64,000 nt of DNA, taken from contig NZ_CP061739.1 of assembly GCF_014770435.1 (NCBI RefSeq), positions 2,666,001 through 2,730,000 of the forward strand, given 5' to 3'. Of the stretch, positions 56,165 to 64,000 are shown one piece after another (within the stretch, counting starts at the first letter, position 1; each line of letters begins with the position of its first letter). The notes beneath the pieces are model-generated. The model saw only the letters and a list, made by a program, of their open reading frames with translations, made no database searches and had not been told where the DNA came from. Source of the DNA: Psychrobacter sp. 28M-43. Its GTDB lineage: Bacteria > Pseudomonadota > Gammaproteobacteria > Pseudomonadales > Moraxellaceae. The position numbers and the translations under genes are program-made.

Positions 56165-56638
56165 TTAATTAGATTCAGCATTTTCAAAAACCGCCTTCAA
56201 GAAGCTTTCAATCTGAGAGCTTTTCATTAGGTAAGGATTGTAGTCAGAGCCTGCTGAAAAGTTCTTTAGGGCATGCTCTTCATCTTCAACGCTTGAGGTT
56301 AGATGTTTAACTAAAAACCCTTTCCATTGGCGCGATTCTATTTCCGCTATATTCACAATATTAGGGACAATAGTGGAATGCTCGTCAAGTATCTTTTCCA
56401 AGGCAGTATTGATAGCAGGTCTTGTTCCTTGAAAACTTTGAACGAAATAACCTTCGCTAATGACTAAAGCTGAAACGATATCGTTTTCTTCAAAATATCT
56501 GCGCCAGTACTCAAGTGCGCGAGTCAGCTCAATCCCCGAATCTAGATCGACATTTTTGGCGATATATGTCATGTGAATAAGAATATGCTCGCCATGCCTT
56601 TTTCTATCTTCTGAGGATTGGCTTGTCGTTATGTTCAT
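56165..56638 (-). CDS. BLUF-domain protein 3, conserved Asn replaced by Phe
   Basis: A 157-aa BLUF protein, the first of the three in transcription order. It keeps Y25 and Q67 but has F49 instead of Asn (RRYFEEN), and an altered SFQG instead of NIEG after the Gln. The C-terminal FNPYLM-like helix is present as YNPYLMKSSQIESFL. It shares with copies 1 and 2 the MxITTSQ start and RKRxGEH segment, so all three come from local duplication. An AAGG ribosome site and a perfect palindrome lie upstream. Confidence 0.85.
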   Translation of the reverse strand: MNITTSQSSEDRKRHGEHILIHMTYIAKNVDLDSGIELTRALEYWRRYFEENDIVSALVISEGYFVQSFQGTRPAINTALEKILDEHSTIVPNIVNIAEIESRQWKGFLVKHLTSSVEDEEHALKNFSAGSDYNPYLMKSSQIESFLKAVFENAESN

Positions 56639-56676
56639 AAGAAACCTTATTTATAAAAAATTCATTTAAATCAAGG

Positions 56677-56697
56677 TATACTTTAAGATAAAGTATA
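56677..56697. promoter_or_regulatory. Operator-like palindrome upstream of BLUF 3
   Basis: TATACTTTA-AGA-TAAAGTATA is a perfect 9-bp inverted repeat with a 3-nt spacer, 39 nt before the ATG. The right arm read leftward also offers a TATACT -10-like box, so binding would overlap the promoter. Confidence 0.7.
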
Positions 56698-57000
56698 ATT
56701 AATAACATTTTTATCATTTGCTATGATTTTTTTAGATTTATAACATAGAAGTTTCAATGATATAGCATACCGATATCTATAGTAGTAAAATTATACTACA
56801 AAGTTGTCACGTTCAGTATCTTGGCATTATTCCAATAGTTAACAAGCCTAATCTATATTCTCCTATAGCCCTGCCTCAACGCACTTATATGACTAAGTCA
56901 TGTTTACTTATAGACTAAACTCTACAAGCATTTATCAGGGTCTGTCATGTTTATTAAGTTAACGTATTTATAGGTATAAAAAACACAACTTACCTTCAAT

Positions 57001-57048
57001 AAAAAGCCGTCTACGCTATGTATAAATAGTGTTGTATAGACGGCTTTG
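57001..57048 (-). terminator. Terminator of the PEBP-like gene
   Basis: AAAAAGCCGTCTA and TAGACGGCTTT with a 23-nt loop. Its 5' flank (CTTACCTTCAATAAAAAGCC) closely matches that of the BLUF 3 terminator (CTTACTTTCAACAAAAAGCC), so the two are related by duplication. Confidence 0.85.
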
Positions 57049-57089
57049 TTGCATACTAACTGTTGCATATTAATTGAATAGCTAACGTA

Positions 57090-57596
57090 TCAATACCGAC
57101 CCATCTCAACTGTTGTCTCAGCAAGTACCGAGTCGCCTTGCCATGCTTGTACATCTACCGTATACAGATGGTTTTTGCCGCCAGAACAAGGCGGCTTATA
57201 TGCACCGCCTGCCTCGCCTTTACGGCTGCGGTATTCTGCGACCATCTCAATACCTACTGGTACTTCGTAAGTATGACCAAATACTCGTGGCACTTCTGCG
57301 CTCGTAGCACCCTCTGGTAATGCGAACTCCACGATACCATGTCCACCATGTTGCATACGTTTGTTGCTTACATCGTTGTAGACGAACACCAAGCTTTCCG
57401 CGCCTGCCGGAATGTTTGAAACAGTCATGCTAGGCGTGGCTGGACTTTTGCCATCATAGTTTAGACATTGCTGCCCCTCAGGTATTTTTTTACCATCCCA
57501 AGCAGCATCATTAAATTTAACATCCATTGCAAAAGCATTGGCAGATAAGGCCAAGGTTGCCAAAACTGTAACTGATTTTAAGGTGAAAAAGTTCAT
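57090..57596 (-). CDS. Secreted PEBP-like (YbhB/YbcL-type) protein
   Basis: About 168 aa with a signal peptide (cleavage after AFA, near residue 23). The mature part resembles phosphatidylethanolamine-binding protein fold members: CLNYDGKSPATPSMTVSNIPAGAESLVFVYND (ligand-pocket strand) and YKPPCSGGKNHLYTVDVQAW (the PP-x-GxxH-Y motif). The family binds small anions or lipids; the role of bacterial secreted members is unclear. The ATG at 57596 has AAAGGAAC upstream; the longer frame to 57623 lacks this. Confidence 0.75.
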   Translation of the reverse strand: MNFFTLKSVTVLATLALSANAFAMDVKFNDAAWDGKKIPEGQQCLNYDGKSPATPSMTVSNIPAGAESLVFVYNDVSNKRMQHGGHGIVEFALPEGATSAEVPRVFGHTYEVPVGIEMVAEYRSRKGEAGGAYKPPCSGGKNHLYTVDVQAWQGDSVLAETTVEMGRY

Positions 57597-57895
57597 ACTT
57601 GTTCCTTTAGGTAACTGATGCATTAATAACGATAGTCCATCTTATTTCGTAGATTATTTTTGATAATTGAATATAACTTTATAATAAATAGACACGATTA
57701 AGTTAATCATATCGTTTAGCATTTTTGTTAATCCTCTGGACAAGCAATGAGCGGTTCTACAGGCTACATGTAAATACTGTCTCAATAAGCATACTTGTAG
57801 CATCATAGGTTACTCGATAGGTATTTATCTGATTGGGTATGTTGTAGTAGTATCTGAATCATTGTATCTACACGATTAAAAATAATAGGATCATC

Positions 57896-58726
57896 ATGTT
57901 TATCGAAGATAAGATTGCCAAAGAAAGTATGACTACTAAGATTTCGACCCCCAAAATCATCTTTTTTGACATCGATGATACCTTGAGCCGTAATGGCATC
58001 ATCGCTGAACACAATAAAGCGACGCTTGAGCAGCTTGCAGATACCGATATTAAACTAGTGATTTCGACTGGTCGTTCTAAAGCCATACTGCCTGAAGACA
58101 TTTTAGCGTTGCTTGATGCAGATATATTGGATGCCATTATTTGTATGAATGGACAATATAGTTTTGATAAAAGCGGCCGAATCAGCCACTACCCGTTAAC
58201 GGCTGAACAGACAGATAAAATCGTGCGTCTGTGCCAGCAGAGTGATTTGATTCATAAGTTTGACTCTGCCACTCATATCGCTTGGTCAGGTGAAAATGAA
58301 CGTTTACGCGAGTTCAATGCGTTTACGCCCAACTCGATCCTTGACCCTGAGTACTACAAATTAAATACTGTCTATCAGTGCTCGGTATTTTTTAACAATC
58401 AGCAAGAAAAGATGCAGGATATCGACTTTGCCCAATATGATTTAAAGCTGGTACATTGGCATCAGATTGGTGCCGATATATTGCCAGCAGAGGCATCAAA
58501 AGCTCGCGGCATCAAAGATGTATGCGAGTACTATGCGGTAGATGCAAGCGAGTGTATTGCATTTGGTGATGGTATGAATGACTTAGAAATGTTCGACTTG
58601 GTTGGATTTGCTGTAGCCATGGGAGATGCACAGCCAGCTTTAATAGAACGCGCTGACTTTGTCACTGGGACGATTGAAGAGTATGGTATTCAAACCGTGC
58701 TTAATCAGTTAGCAATGAAGTCATAA
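57896..58726 (+). CDS. Cof-type HAD superfamily phosphatase
   Basis: A 276-aa HAD IIB phosphatase. Motif I is FFDIDDTLSRNG (nucleophile Asp near residue 24), motif II ISTGRSK (near 60), and motif IV AFGDGMNDLEMF (near 223-234). The KARGIKDVC region supplies the Lys. Cof-type enzymes hydrolyse sugar phosphates, pyridoxal phosphate or flavin nucleotides; the substrate is unassigned. An AGGA ribosome site precedes the ATG and a terminator follows. Confidence 0.88.
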   Translation: MFIEDKIAKESMTTKISTPKIIFFDIDDTLSRNGIIAEHNKATLEQLADTDIKLVISTGRSKAILPEDILALLDADILDAIICMNGQYSFDKSGRISHYPLTAEQTDKIVRLCQQSDLIHKFDSATHIAWSGENERLREFNAFTPNSILDPEYYKLNTVYQCSVFFNNQQEKMQDIDFAQYDLKLVHWHQIGADILPAEASKARGIKDVCEYYAVDASECIAFGDGMNDLEMFDLVGFAVAMGDAQPALIERADFVTGTIEEYGIQTVLNQLAMKS

Positions 58727-58762
58727 GACTGTTCAGGCACATAAAGCCATTAATATTTATTT

Positions 58763-58800
58763 AAAAAAAGCCCCTACTAACCGAGTAGTAAGGGCTTTTT
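58763..58800 (+). terminator. Rho-independent terminator of the HAD gene
   Basis: AAAAAAAGCCCCTACTA and TAGTAAGGGCTTTTT flank a 6-nt loop, about 40 nt after the stop codon. Confidence 0.9.
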
Positions 58801-58925
58801 GCTATGGGCTAATTTTATATAAACGATTCAAATAAAAACTGTAGCGGTGATGACTCCAATACCTTGACGATCATTTTTTCTTCTACAAATCCAATAGAGC
58901 ATTAAGGCATCAGTTAAGGCCTCAA

Positions 58926-59753
58926 TTAAGGCATCGTCAAGCCACCATCAACAGCGATAGACTGTCCAGTAATAGCCATGCTCAAATCAGACGCCATGAG
59001 CAATACTGAATTGGCAAAGTCAGCTACTGAAGTCGCTTGGCGCAGCGGTGTTGTAGTCGCGATATAATCAAATACCTCTTCAGTGGTTAAGCTGCTTGCG
59101 TCGGTAGTTTTTAATAATCCACCTGCCAGCAAATTAACTCGAATACCATACTGCCCAAGCTCGCTTGCTAGATTGCGAGTCAGTCCAATCAATGCTGATT
59201 TAGCCGTGGTGTAATCATAATAGGTAACCACTGGGTTGTAGACAAGATTGGTCGATATATTGATAATTTTACCTACTTGCTGCGCTTTCATTTGCGGCAG
59301 CACCGCTTGCACCGTGTTGACTGCGCCTTTGACGATACCGTCCATTTGTTGCGAAAAGTGCGACCACTTGACCGTTTCAATACTGGTGTACGCAGCGCTT
59401 GGATTAAACTGATAATTCGGCAAGGCATTATTGACCAATATATCGATACGTCCATAACGAGTGATGACTTCAGCTGCCATGGCTTGTACTTGCTCAAGAT
59501 CGGTCACATCCGCCTGATAAGCAAATGCTTGGCCACCTGTCGCGATGATATCAGCCACTACCGCCTCAGCAGCCTGTTTACTATTGAGGTAGTTGACGCA
59601 AACGATAGCACCTGCTGCCGCCATTTGCTGTGCAATCTGTGCACCAAGCCCACGACTGGCACCAGTGACTATGGCAACTTTATCCGTAAGCAATGCCGGT
59701 ATAACTGAGTGGCTTTTATCCAAGCCGTTTTGAGTTGAGGTGCTTTCGGTCAT
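58926..59753 (-). CDS. Short-chain dehydrogenase/reductase (FabG-like)
   Basis: About 275 aa. The Rossmann motif TGASRGLG (near residue 31) and the catalytic YxxxK (YTTAK) with Ser in INISTN mark a classical SDR. NNAL replaces the usual NNAG. It ends with the FabG-like DLSMAITGQSIAVDGGLTMP. Substrate is unknown; the 3-oxoacyl-ACP reductase label would be a guess. The ATG at 59753 has AAGGGA upstream and is preferred to the 59801 start. Confidence 0.85.
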   Translation of the reverse strand: MTESTSTQNGLDKSHSVIPALLTDKVAIVTGASRGLGAQIAQQMAAAGAIVCVNYLNSKQAAEAVVADIIATGGQAFAYQADVTDLEQVQAMAAEVITRYGRIDILVNNALPNYQFNPSAAYTSIETVKWSHFSQQMDGIVKGAVNTVQAVLPQMKAQQVGKIINISTNLVYNPVVTYYDYTTAKSALIGLTRNLASELGQYGIRVNLLAGGLLKTTDASSLTTEEVFDYIATTTPLRQATSVADFANSVLLMASDLSMAITGQSIAVDGGLTMP

Positions 59754-60127
59754 TGTGCTGTATCCCTTATTATTATGGTATGGTTGGTGTCTTAGAGCCA
59801 AAGGCTGATATCTGCTTAGATGATGTTCGCCATACTTCGGCCTGCGCCAATCATAGCATGGTTATATACTATGTTTTTTCGATTCGAGGTTAGCAGCTCG
59901 CTAGCAATTCTACTCAGAATTAGCTGTCACTAAGTTAGTTTACTACCCATCTCATTAGCCCAACTGGCTATTTTTATTAGTATTATTAAGCATTGCCTTA
60001 ATAACAACCCTTTAAATTGTATAAATGAATGACCATAATAGTTTTATTGGCCTTATTAGGCTTTTATCTTTTTGGCTTTTTTATTGTATTTTTCTGATTT
60101 GCATTATCTTTATTTAGGAGAGATATT
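59754..60127. other. Divergent spacer SDR / PotD-like gene
   Basis: About 370 nt. TAGCC-CAAC-TGGCTA then TTTTTATT (59955-59978) and GCCTTATTAGGC then TTTTATCTTTTT (60050-60073) look like small terminator or attenuator hairpins in the leader of the PotD-like gene. No gene is supported. Confidence 0.4.
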
Positions 60128-61261
60128 TTGACCCATTTATCATCGTCCCATCCAACTACTCACACCTTAGCTAGTATCGGTCACATAGTGCCAAAAGCAT
60201 TGTTAGCGGCGGCTGTCGGCCTGGTGCTTGCCAGTTGTAGCAACTCTGACAATGCAGCGGATGGCAGTGCTGCGGCGAGTAATGAGACGCTGAACCTTTA
60301 CAACTGGTCAGAGTATATGCCGCAAGAAATTCTTGATGGCTTTGAAGAAGAGACTGGCATCTCAGTTAATTACACCACATTTGACTCTAACGAAGCGATG
60401 TATGCCAAGCTCAAACTATTGGATGATTCTAGTCAGTATGACTTAGCGATTCCATCGACTTATTACGTCGAAAAAATGGCGAAAGAAGGACTGCTACAAG
60501 AGCTAGACAAATCAAAACTGAGCAATTTCAAAAACCTTGATACCTCATTTACTAATACCAAAGTTGATCCTGATAACAAATACTCTATCCCTTATATGTG
60601 GGGCAGCACAGGTTTAGCCATTAACGGTGACAGTGTCGATCCGAAAACTGTCAATAGCTGGAATGACCTATGGGATCCTAAGTATAAAGGTCAAGTGATG
60701 CTGACCAATGACGTGCGTGAAGTATTTGGTATGGCACTGCTGACCCTTGGCTATTCAGGTAATAGTAGTAATCCTGACGAAATCGAAGCCGCTTACGATA
60801 AGCTCACCACGTTGATGCCAAACGTCAAAACCTTTAACTCTGATGCGACACGTATGCCATATATCGAAGGTGAGACTGCGCTTGGTATGACATGGAATGG
60901 TGAAGCAGTCATGGCCAATGACGAAGGCCTGACTAGCTTGGTTTATAAGTATCCAACCGAAGGCGCTATCTTATGGATGGATAACTTTGTCATTCCAAAA
61001 AATGCCAAGCAAGTTGATGCAGCACATAAATTTATTGATTACTTGTTGCGTCCTGAAAATGCAAAAATCGTTAGCGAAGAGATTGGCTACGCATCACCAA
61101 ACATAGCAGCACGTGAGCTGATGGATGAGAGCGTCCAAAACAATCCAACGATTTATCCCTCTAAAGAAGTATTAGCAAAAGCTGAGTTCCAAGAAGATGT
61201 AGGCGATGAGGCGTTGCAAGTGTATCAACAGTACTGGGATAAGCTAAAGACTGGTCGTTAA
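60128..61261 (+). CDS. Polyamine-binding lipoprotein (PotD/PotF-like)
   Basis: A 377-aa periplasmic substrate-binding protein. A lipobox (VLASC, lipidated Cys near residue 37) ends the signal peptide. The mature start LNLYNWSEYMPQEILDGFEEETGISVNY is typical of PotD/PotF, as are YDLAIPSTYYVEKMAKEGLL and MTWNGEAVMAN. It would bind spermidine or putrescine for an ABC importer. No permease or ATPase gene is adjacent, so it works with a distant transporter or is an orphan. The start is TTG at 60128 with TAGGAG 7 nt upstream. Confidence 0.88.
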   Translation: MTHLSSSHPTTHTLASIGHIVPKALLAAAVGLVLASCSNSDNAADGSAAASNETLNLYNWSEYMPQEILDGFEEETGISVNYTTFDSNEAMYAKLKLLDDSSQYDLAIPSTYYVEKMAKEGLLQELDKSKLSNFKNLDTSFTNTKVDPDNKYSIPYMWGSTGLAINGDSVDPKTVNSWNDLWDPKYKGQVMLTNDVREVFGMALLTLGYSGNSSNPDEIEAAYDKLTTLMPNVKTFNSDATRMPYIEGETALGMTWNGEAVMANDEGLTSLVYKYPTEGAILWMDNFVIPKNAKQVDAAHKFIDYLLRPENAKIVSEEIGYASPNIAARELMDESVQNNPTIYPSKEVLAKAEFQEDVGDEALQVYQQYWDKLKTGR

Positions 61262-61305
61262 TAGTTTTAATTTAGCATTTTAGAATAAAGTAATTTTTTA
61301 AAATA

Positions 61306-61337
61306 AAAACGCTGATCCTAAATGGTCAGCGTTTTTT
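61306..61337. terminator. Bidirectional terminator PotD-like / FUSC
   Basis: AAAAACGCTGA and TCAGCGTTTTTTT flank a 10-nt loop, between the two convergent genes. Confidence 0.93.
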
Positions 61338-61343
61338 TGTAGG

Positions 61344-62555
61344 TTATAAATGTAAATCCGTCTCGCCGCCCTGCTCTTTCATTCGGCGCTGCTCGCGGCG
61401 TTGATAGCCCAGACCAGATGCAGCAAACCAATGCGGCTTCGATGTTTGCAGTAAATCACTCAGCTGCTGCAACTGAGTCTGCAAGGTTTGGGTCAGCCAA
61501 AAATAGCCCTGCCACTCAAACGCTAGGTGCTGTACGCTTGGATACTCTGAGACGGCAATACGTGTAATGGGTCGGAATACTTCATCACTTGGACTACGTA
61601 ATACCGCTGCCATGTGTTGCATCGCTTGGGTTAGCTCATGCTGATAATGTACCAATAGAACATGGTTTTCTTCATCAATTTCTATATTCGCTAAGCGCGG
61701 AGCCGCACTTAACAATAAATCAATCGTCCCGATAATATTACGGTGGGTACGTTGAATCGTCTCTAGCGTTTCTTTTTCGATTCCTGACTCACTTGCTGTC
61801 GCCGCAATATGTGGGCGCACGGCTAGCAGACGTTTATTGATCTGCTGTAACGCTGTGATCAACGCTCTATCAACGGGTACTTCCTTAACAGGAAAAGCCA
61901 CTGGGTTTAGCTTTTGAACAGAGTCGTCCACTACTCCATCCGTTGCGTCAATATGATGACCTACGCCTGCATAGAGGCTACTACAAGCGTCAAGATTGCT
62001 ACTCAATAAGAACCGCCACATCAAGGTCGACTTTAGCGGTAAAATCAGCGTCACTGCTACCGAAACGCCTGTCCCCAGTAGGATATTTAGCGCGCGGTAG
62101 ATGCCGTCTTGACCAATGCTATTATTGCCTAAATCAGAGACAATCATCAACATAGTGATACCCGTTAACAGTCCTGTATACCCGAGCTGTCTGACGGCTA
62201 GATAGCCAATAATGCCACTGAGCAGACCAATGAGGGCATAGTCCACCCACAGCCATGCGCCTGCGTTCTGATTAAACCATAACACCCCAAGCGCAGTACC
62301 AATACCTAATAAAGTACCGATTACGCGCTCTTTAGCCTTGGTATAAATAGCGCCTTGGTATTGCAATAACCCTAGAATGATAAATACGGTAATAGTCGTC
62401 CATTCACCGTGCGGAAGATTGGTGATTTTATTGACCAATAGGGCTAGTATCACAGCCGTACCTAGGCGTGTGGCATGTAGGATATCTGCATGTTGGTAGC
62501 GAACATAGGGTTCGACAAATGGAGCAGTGATACGCTGATAAAGGGTGGGTTTCAC
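61344..62555 (-). CDS. FUSC family membrane protein (aromatic acid exporter-like)
   Basis: A 403-aa protein. The N-terminal half has six hydrophobic helices of the FUSC/YccS type (ILHATRLGTAVILALLVNKI, LPHGEWTTITVFIILG, AKERVIGTLLGIGTALG), and the C-terminal half is a soluble helical domain (about residues 185-403). Only one membrane module is present, as in the ArAE_1 group. The family is proposed to export aromatic acids or siderophore-like compounds; the substrate is unknown. No membrane-fusion protein gene is adjacent. Confidence 0.82.
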   Translation of the reverse strand: MKPTLYQRITAPFVEPYVRYQHADILHATRLGTAVILALLVNKITNLPHGEWTTITVFIILGLLQYQGAIYTKAKERVIGTLLGIGTALGVLWFNQNAGAWLWVDYALIGLLSGIIGYLAVRQLGYTGLLTGITMLMIVSDLGNNSIGQDGIYRALNILLGTGVSVAVTLILPLKSTLMWRFLLSSNLDACSSLYAGVGHHIDATDGVVDDSVQKLNPVAFPVKEVPVDRALITALQQINKRLLAVRPHIAATASESGIEKETLETIQRTHRNIIGTIDLLLSAAPRLANIEIDEENHVLLVHYQHELTQAMQHMAAVLRSPSDEVFRPITRIAVSEYPSVQHLAFEWQGYFWLTQTLQTQLQQLSDLLQTSKPHWFAASGLGYQRREQRRMKEQGGETDLHL

Positions 62556-62673
62556 GCAAGGCTACTCTTTTTGGGTGGAATGTTTAGGTGAGACATTCTA
62601 ATAAAGTATTATTAAAATATCTCAATAACTAGCGGTAAGTATAAGTTAATATTCTATCAGCAAAATGACGGGC

Positions 62674-62717
62674 AAAAAATAACGCCTTTTACCTATTATT
62701 CACAGGTAAAAGGCGTT
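62674..62717 (-). terminator. Rho-independent terminator of gltD
   Basis: AACGCCTTTTACCT and AGGTAAAAGGCGTT form a perfect 14-bp stem with a 9-nt loop, followed on the minus strand by ATTTTTT, about 130 nt after the gltD stop. Confidence 0.93.
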
Positions 62718-62844
62718 ATAAAAAATATCCTAGCACACTATATTGATATCTACACTATTGAAGACTATTCACCAAATGACTCATCGAATTACTTATCAAG
62801 ATCTGCATTAGTGTTAATGAATAATAGTCTATTGCGCTAGCGTA

Positions 62845-64000
<1,156 letters not shown>

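Larger units (their letters stand above)
56639..57089. other. Spacer BLUF 3 / PEBP-like gene
   Basis: About 450 nt, AT-rich. It contains the BLUF 3 palindrome and promoter region at its left end and the PEBP-like gene's terminator at 57001-57048. Nothing else is recognised. Confidence 0.5.

Overview
The window looks like chromosomal DNA of a gammaproteobacterium of the Moraxellaceae, most likely Psychrobacter. This is inferred from the mid-40s-looking base composition and the gene set: a FadE-type acyl-CoA dehydrogenase, tandem FadD ligases, an NhaA antiporter, a cold-shock gene, FUSC and MpaB-like proteins. There is no rRNA, tRNA, CRISPR array, transposase, integrase or obvious prophage. Most of it is ordinary housekeeping sequence with genes on both strands, frequently closed by strong hairpin terminators.

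Layout. 1-0.7 kb: 5' part of coaBC, leftward. 0.8-9.2 kb: radC, fadE, a dicarboxylate/amino-acid symporter, a TSUP permease and nhaA. 9.4-16.6 kb: a DUF2799 lipoprotein, an MpaB-like oxygenase, two Nudix hydrolases and a PreP-like M16 protease. 16.9-21.5 kb: two tandem universal stress proteins, a divergent LysR/YeiH pair, a cold-shock gene with a long leader and a YbaN-like protein. 21.9-23.1 kb: a TPP riboswitch upstream of a THI5-like substrate-binding protein. 23.2-24.5 kb: a TerD-VWA fusion. 24.7-27.0 kb: a strikingly AT-rich two-gene cassette, an ABC-type ATPase plus a DUF4435 TOPRIM-like protein, with the architecture of the PARIS (AriA/AriB) anti-phage system. 27.2-43.1 kb: valS, an FNT channel, a BASS transporter, two YbjQ-family proteins, a YecA/UPF0149 protein, an acidic small protein, a YtjB-like protein divergent from serB, a DUF368 lipid flippase candidate, an SCP2 protein, bioB and hemJ. 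43.2-52 kb: a secreted putative cysteine hydrolase, rph, two tandem FadD ligases and a YfbK-like VWA lipoprotein. 52.3-57.6 kb: parC, then three tandem BLUF-domain genes and a secreted PEBP-like protein. 57.9-64 kb: a Cof-type HAD phosphatase, an SDR, a PotD/PotF-like lipoprotein, a FUSC protein and the 3' part of gltD.

The most interesting parts are: (i) the PARIS-like cassette between valS and the TerD-VWA gene; (ii) the BLUF triplication, in which two copies carry Phe at the conserved flavin-contacting Asn position, two copies share a 21-bp palindrome at a fixed 39-nt distance from the start codon, and the spacer between two copies looks like a deletion joining half an operator to half a terminator; and (iii) several short, degenerate tandem arrays, mostly with 15- or 18-bp units, scattered through intergenic DNA.

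All calls are from reading the sequence without database searches. Residue numbers are counted by hand and may be off by one or two in long proteins.
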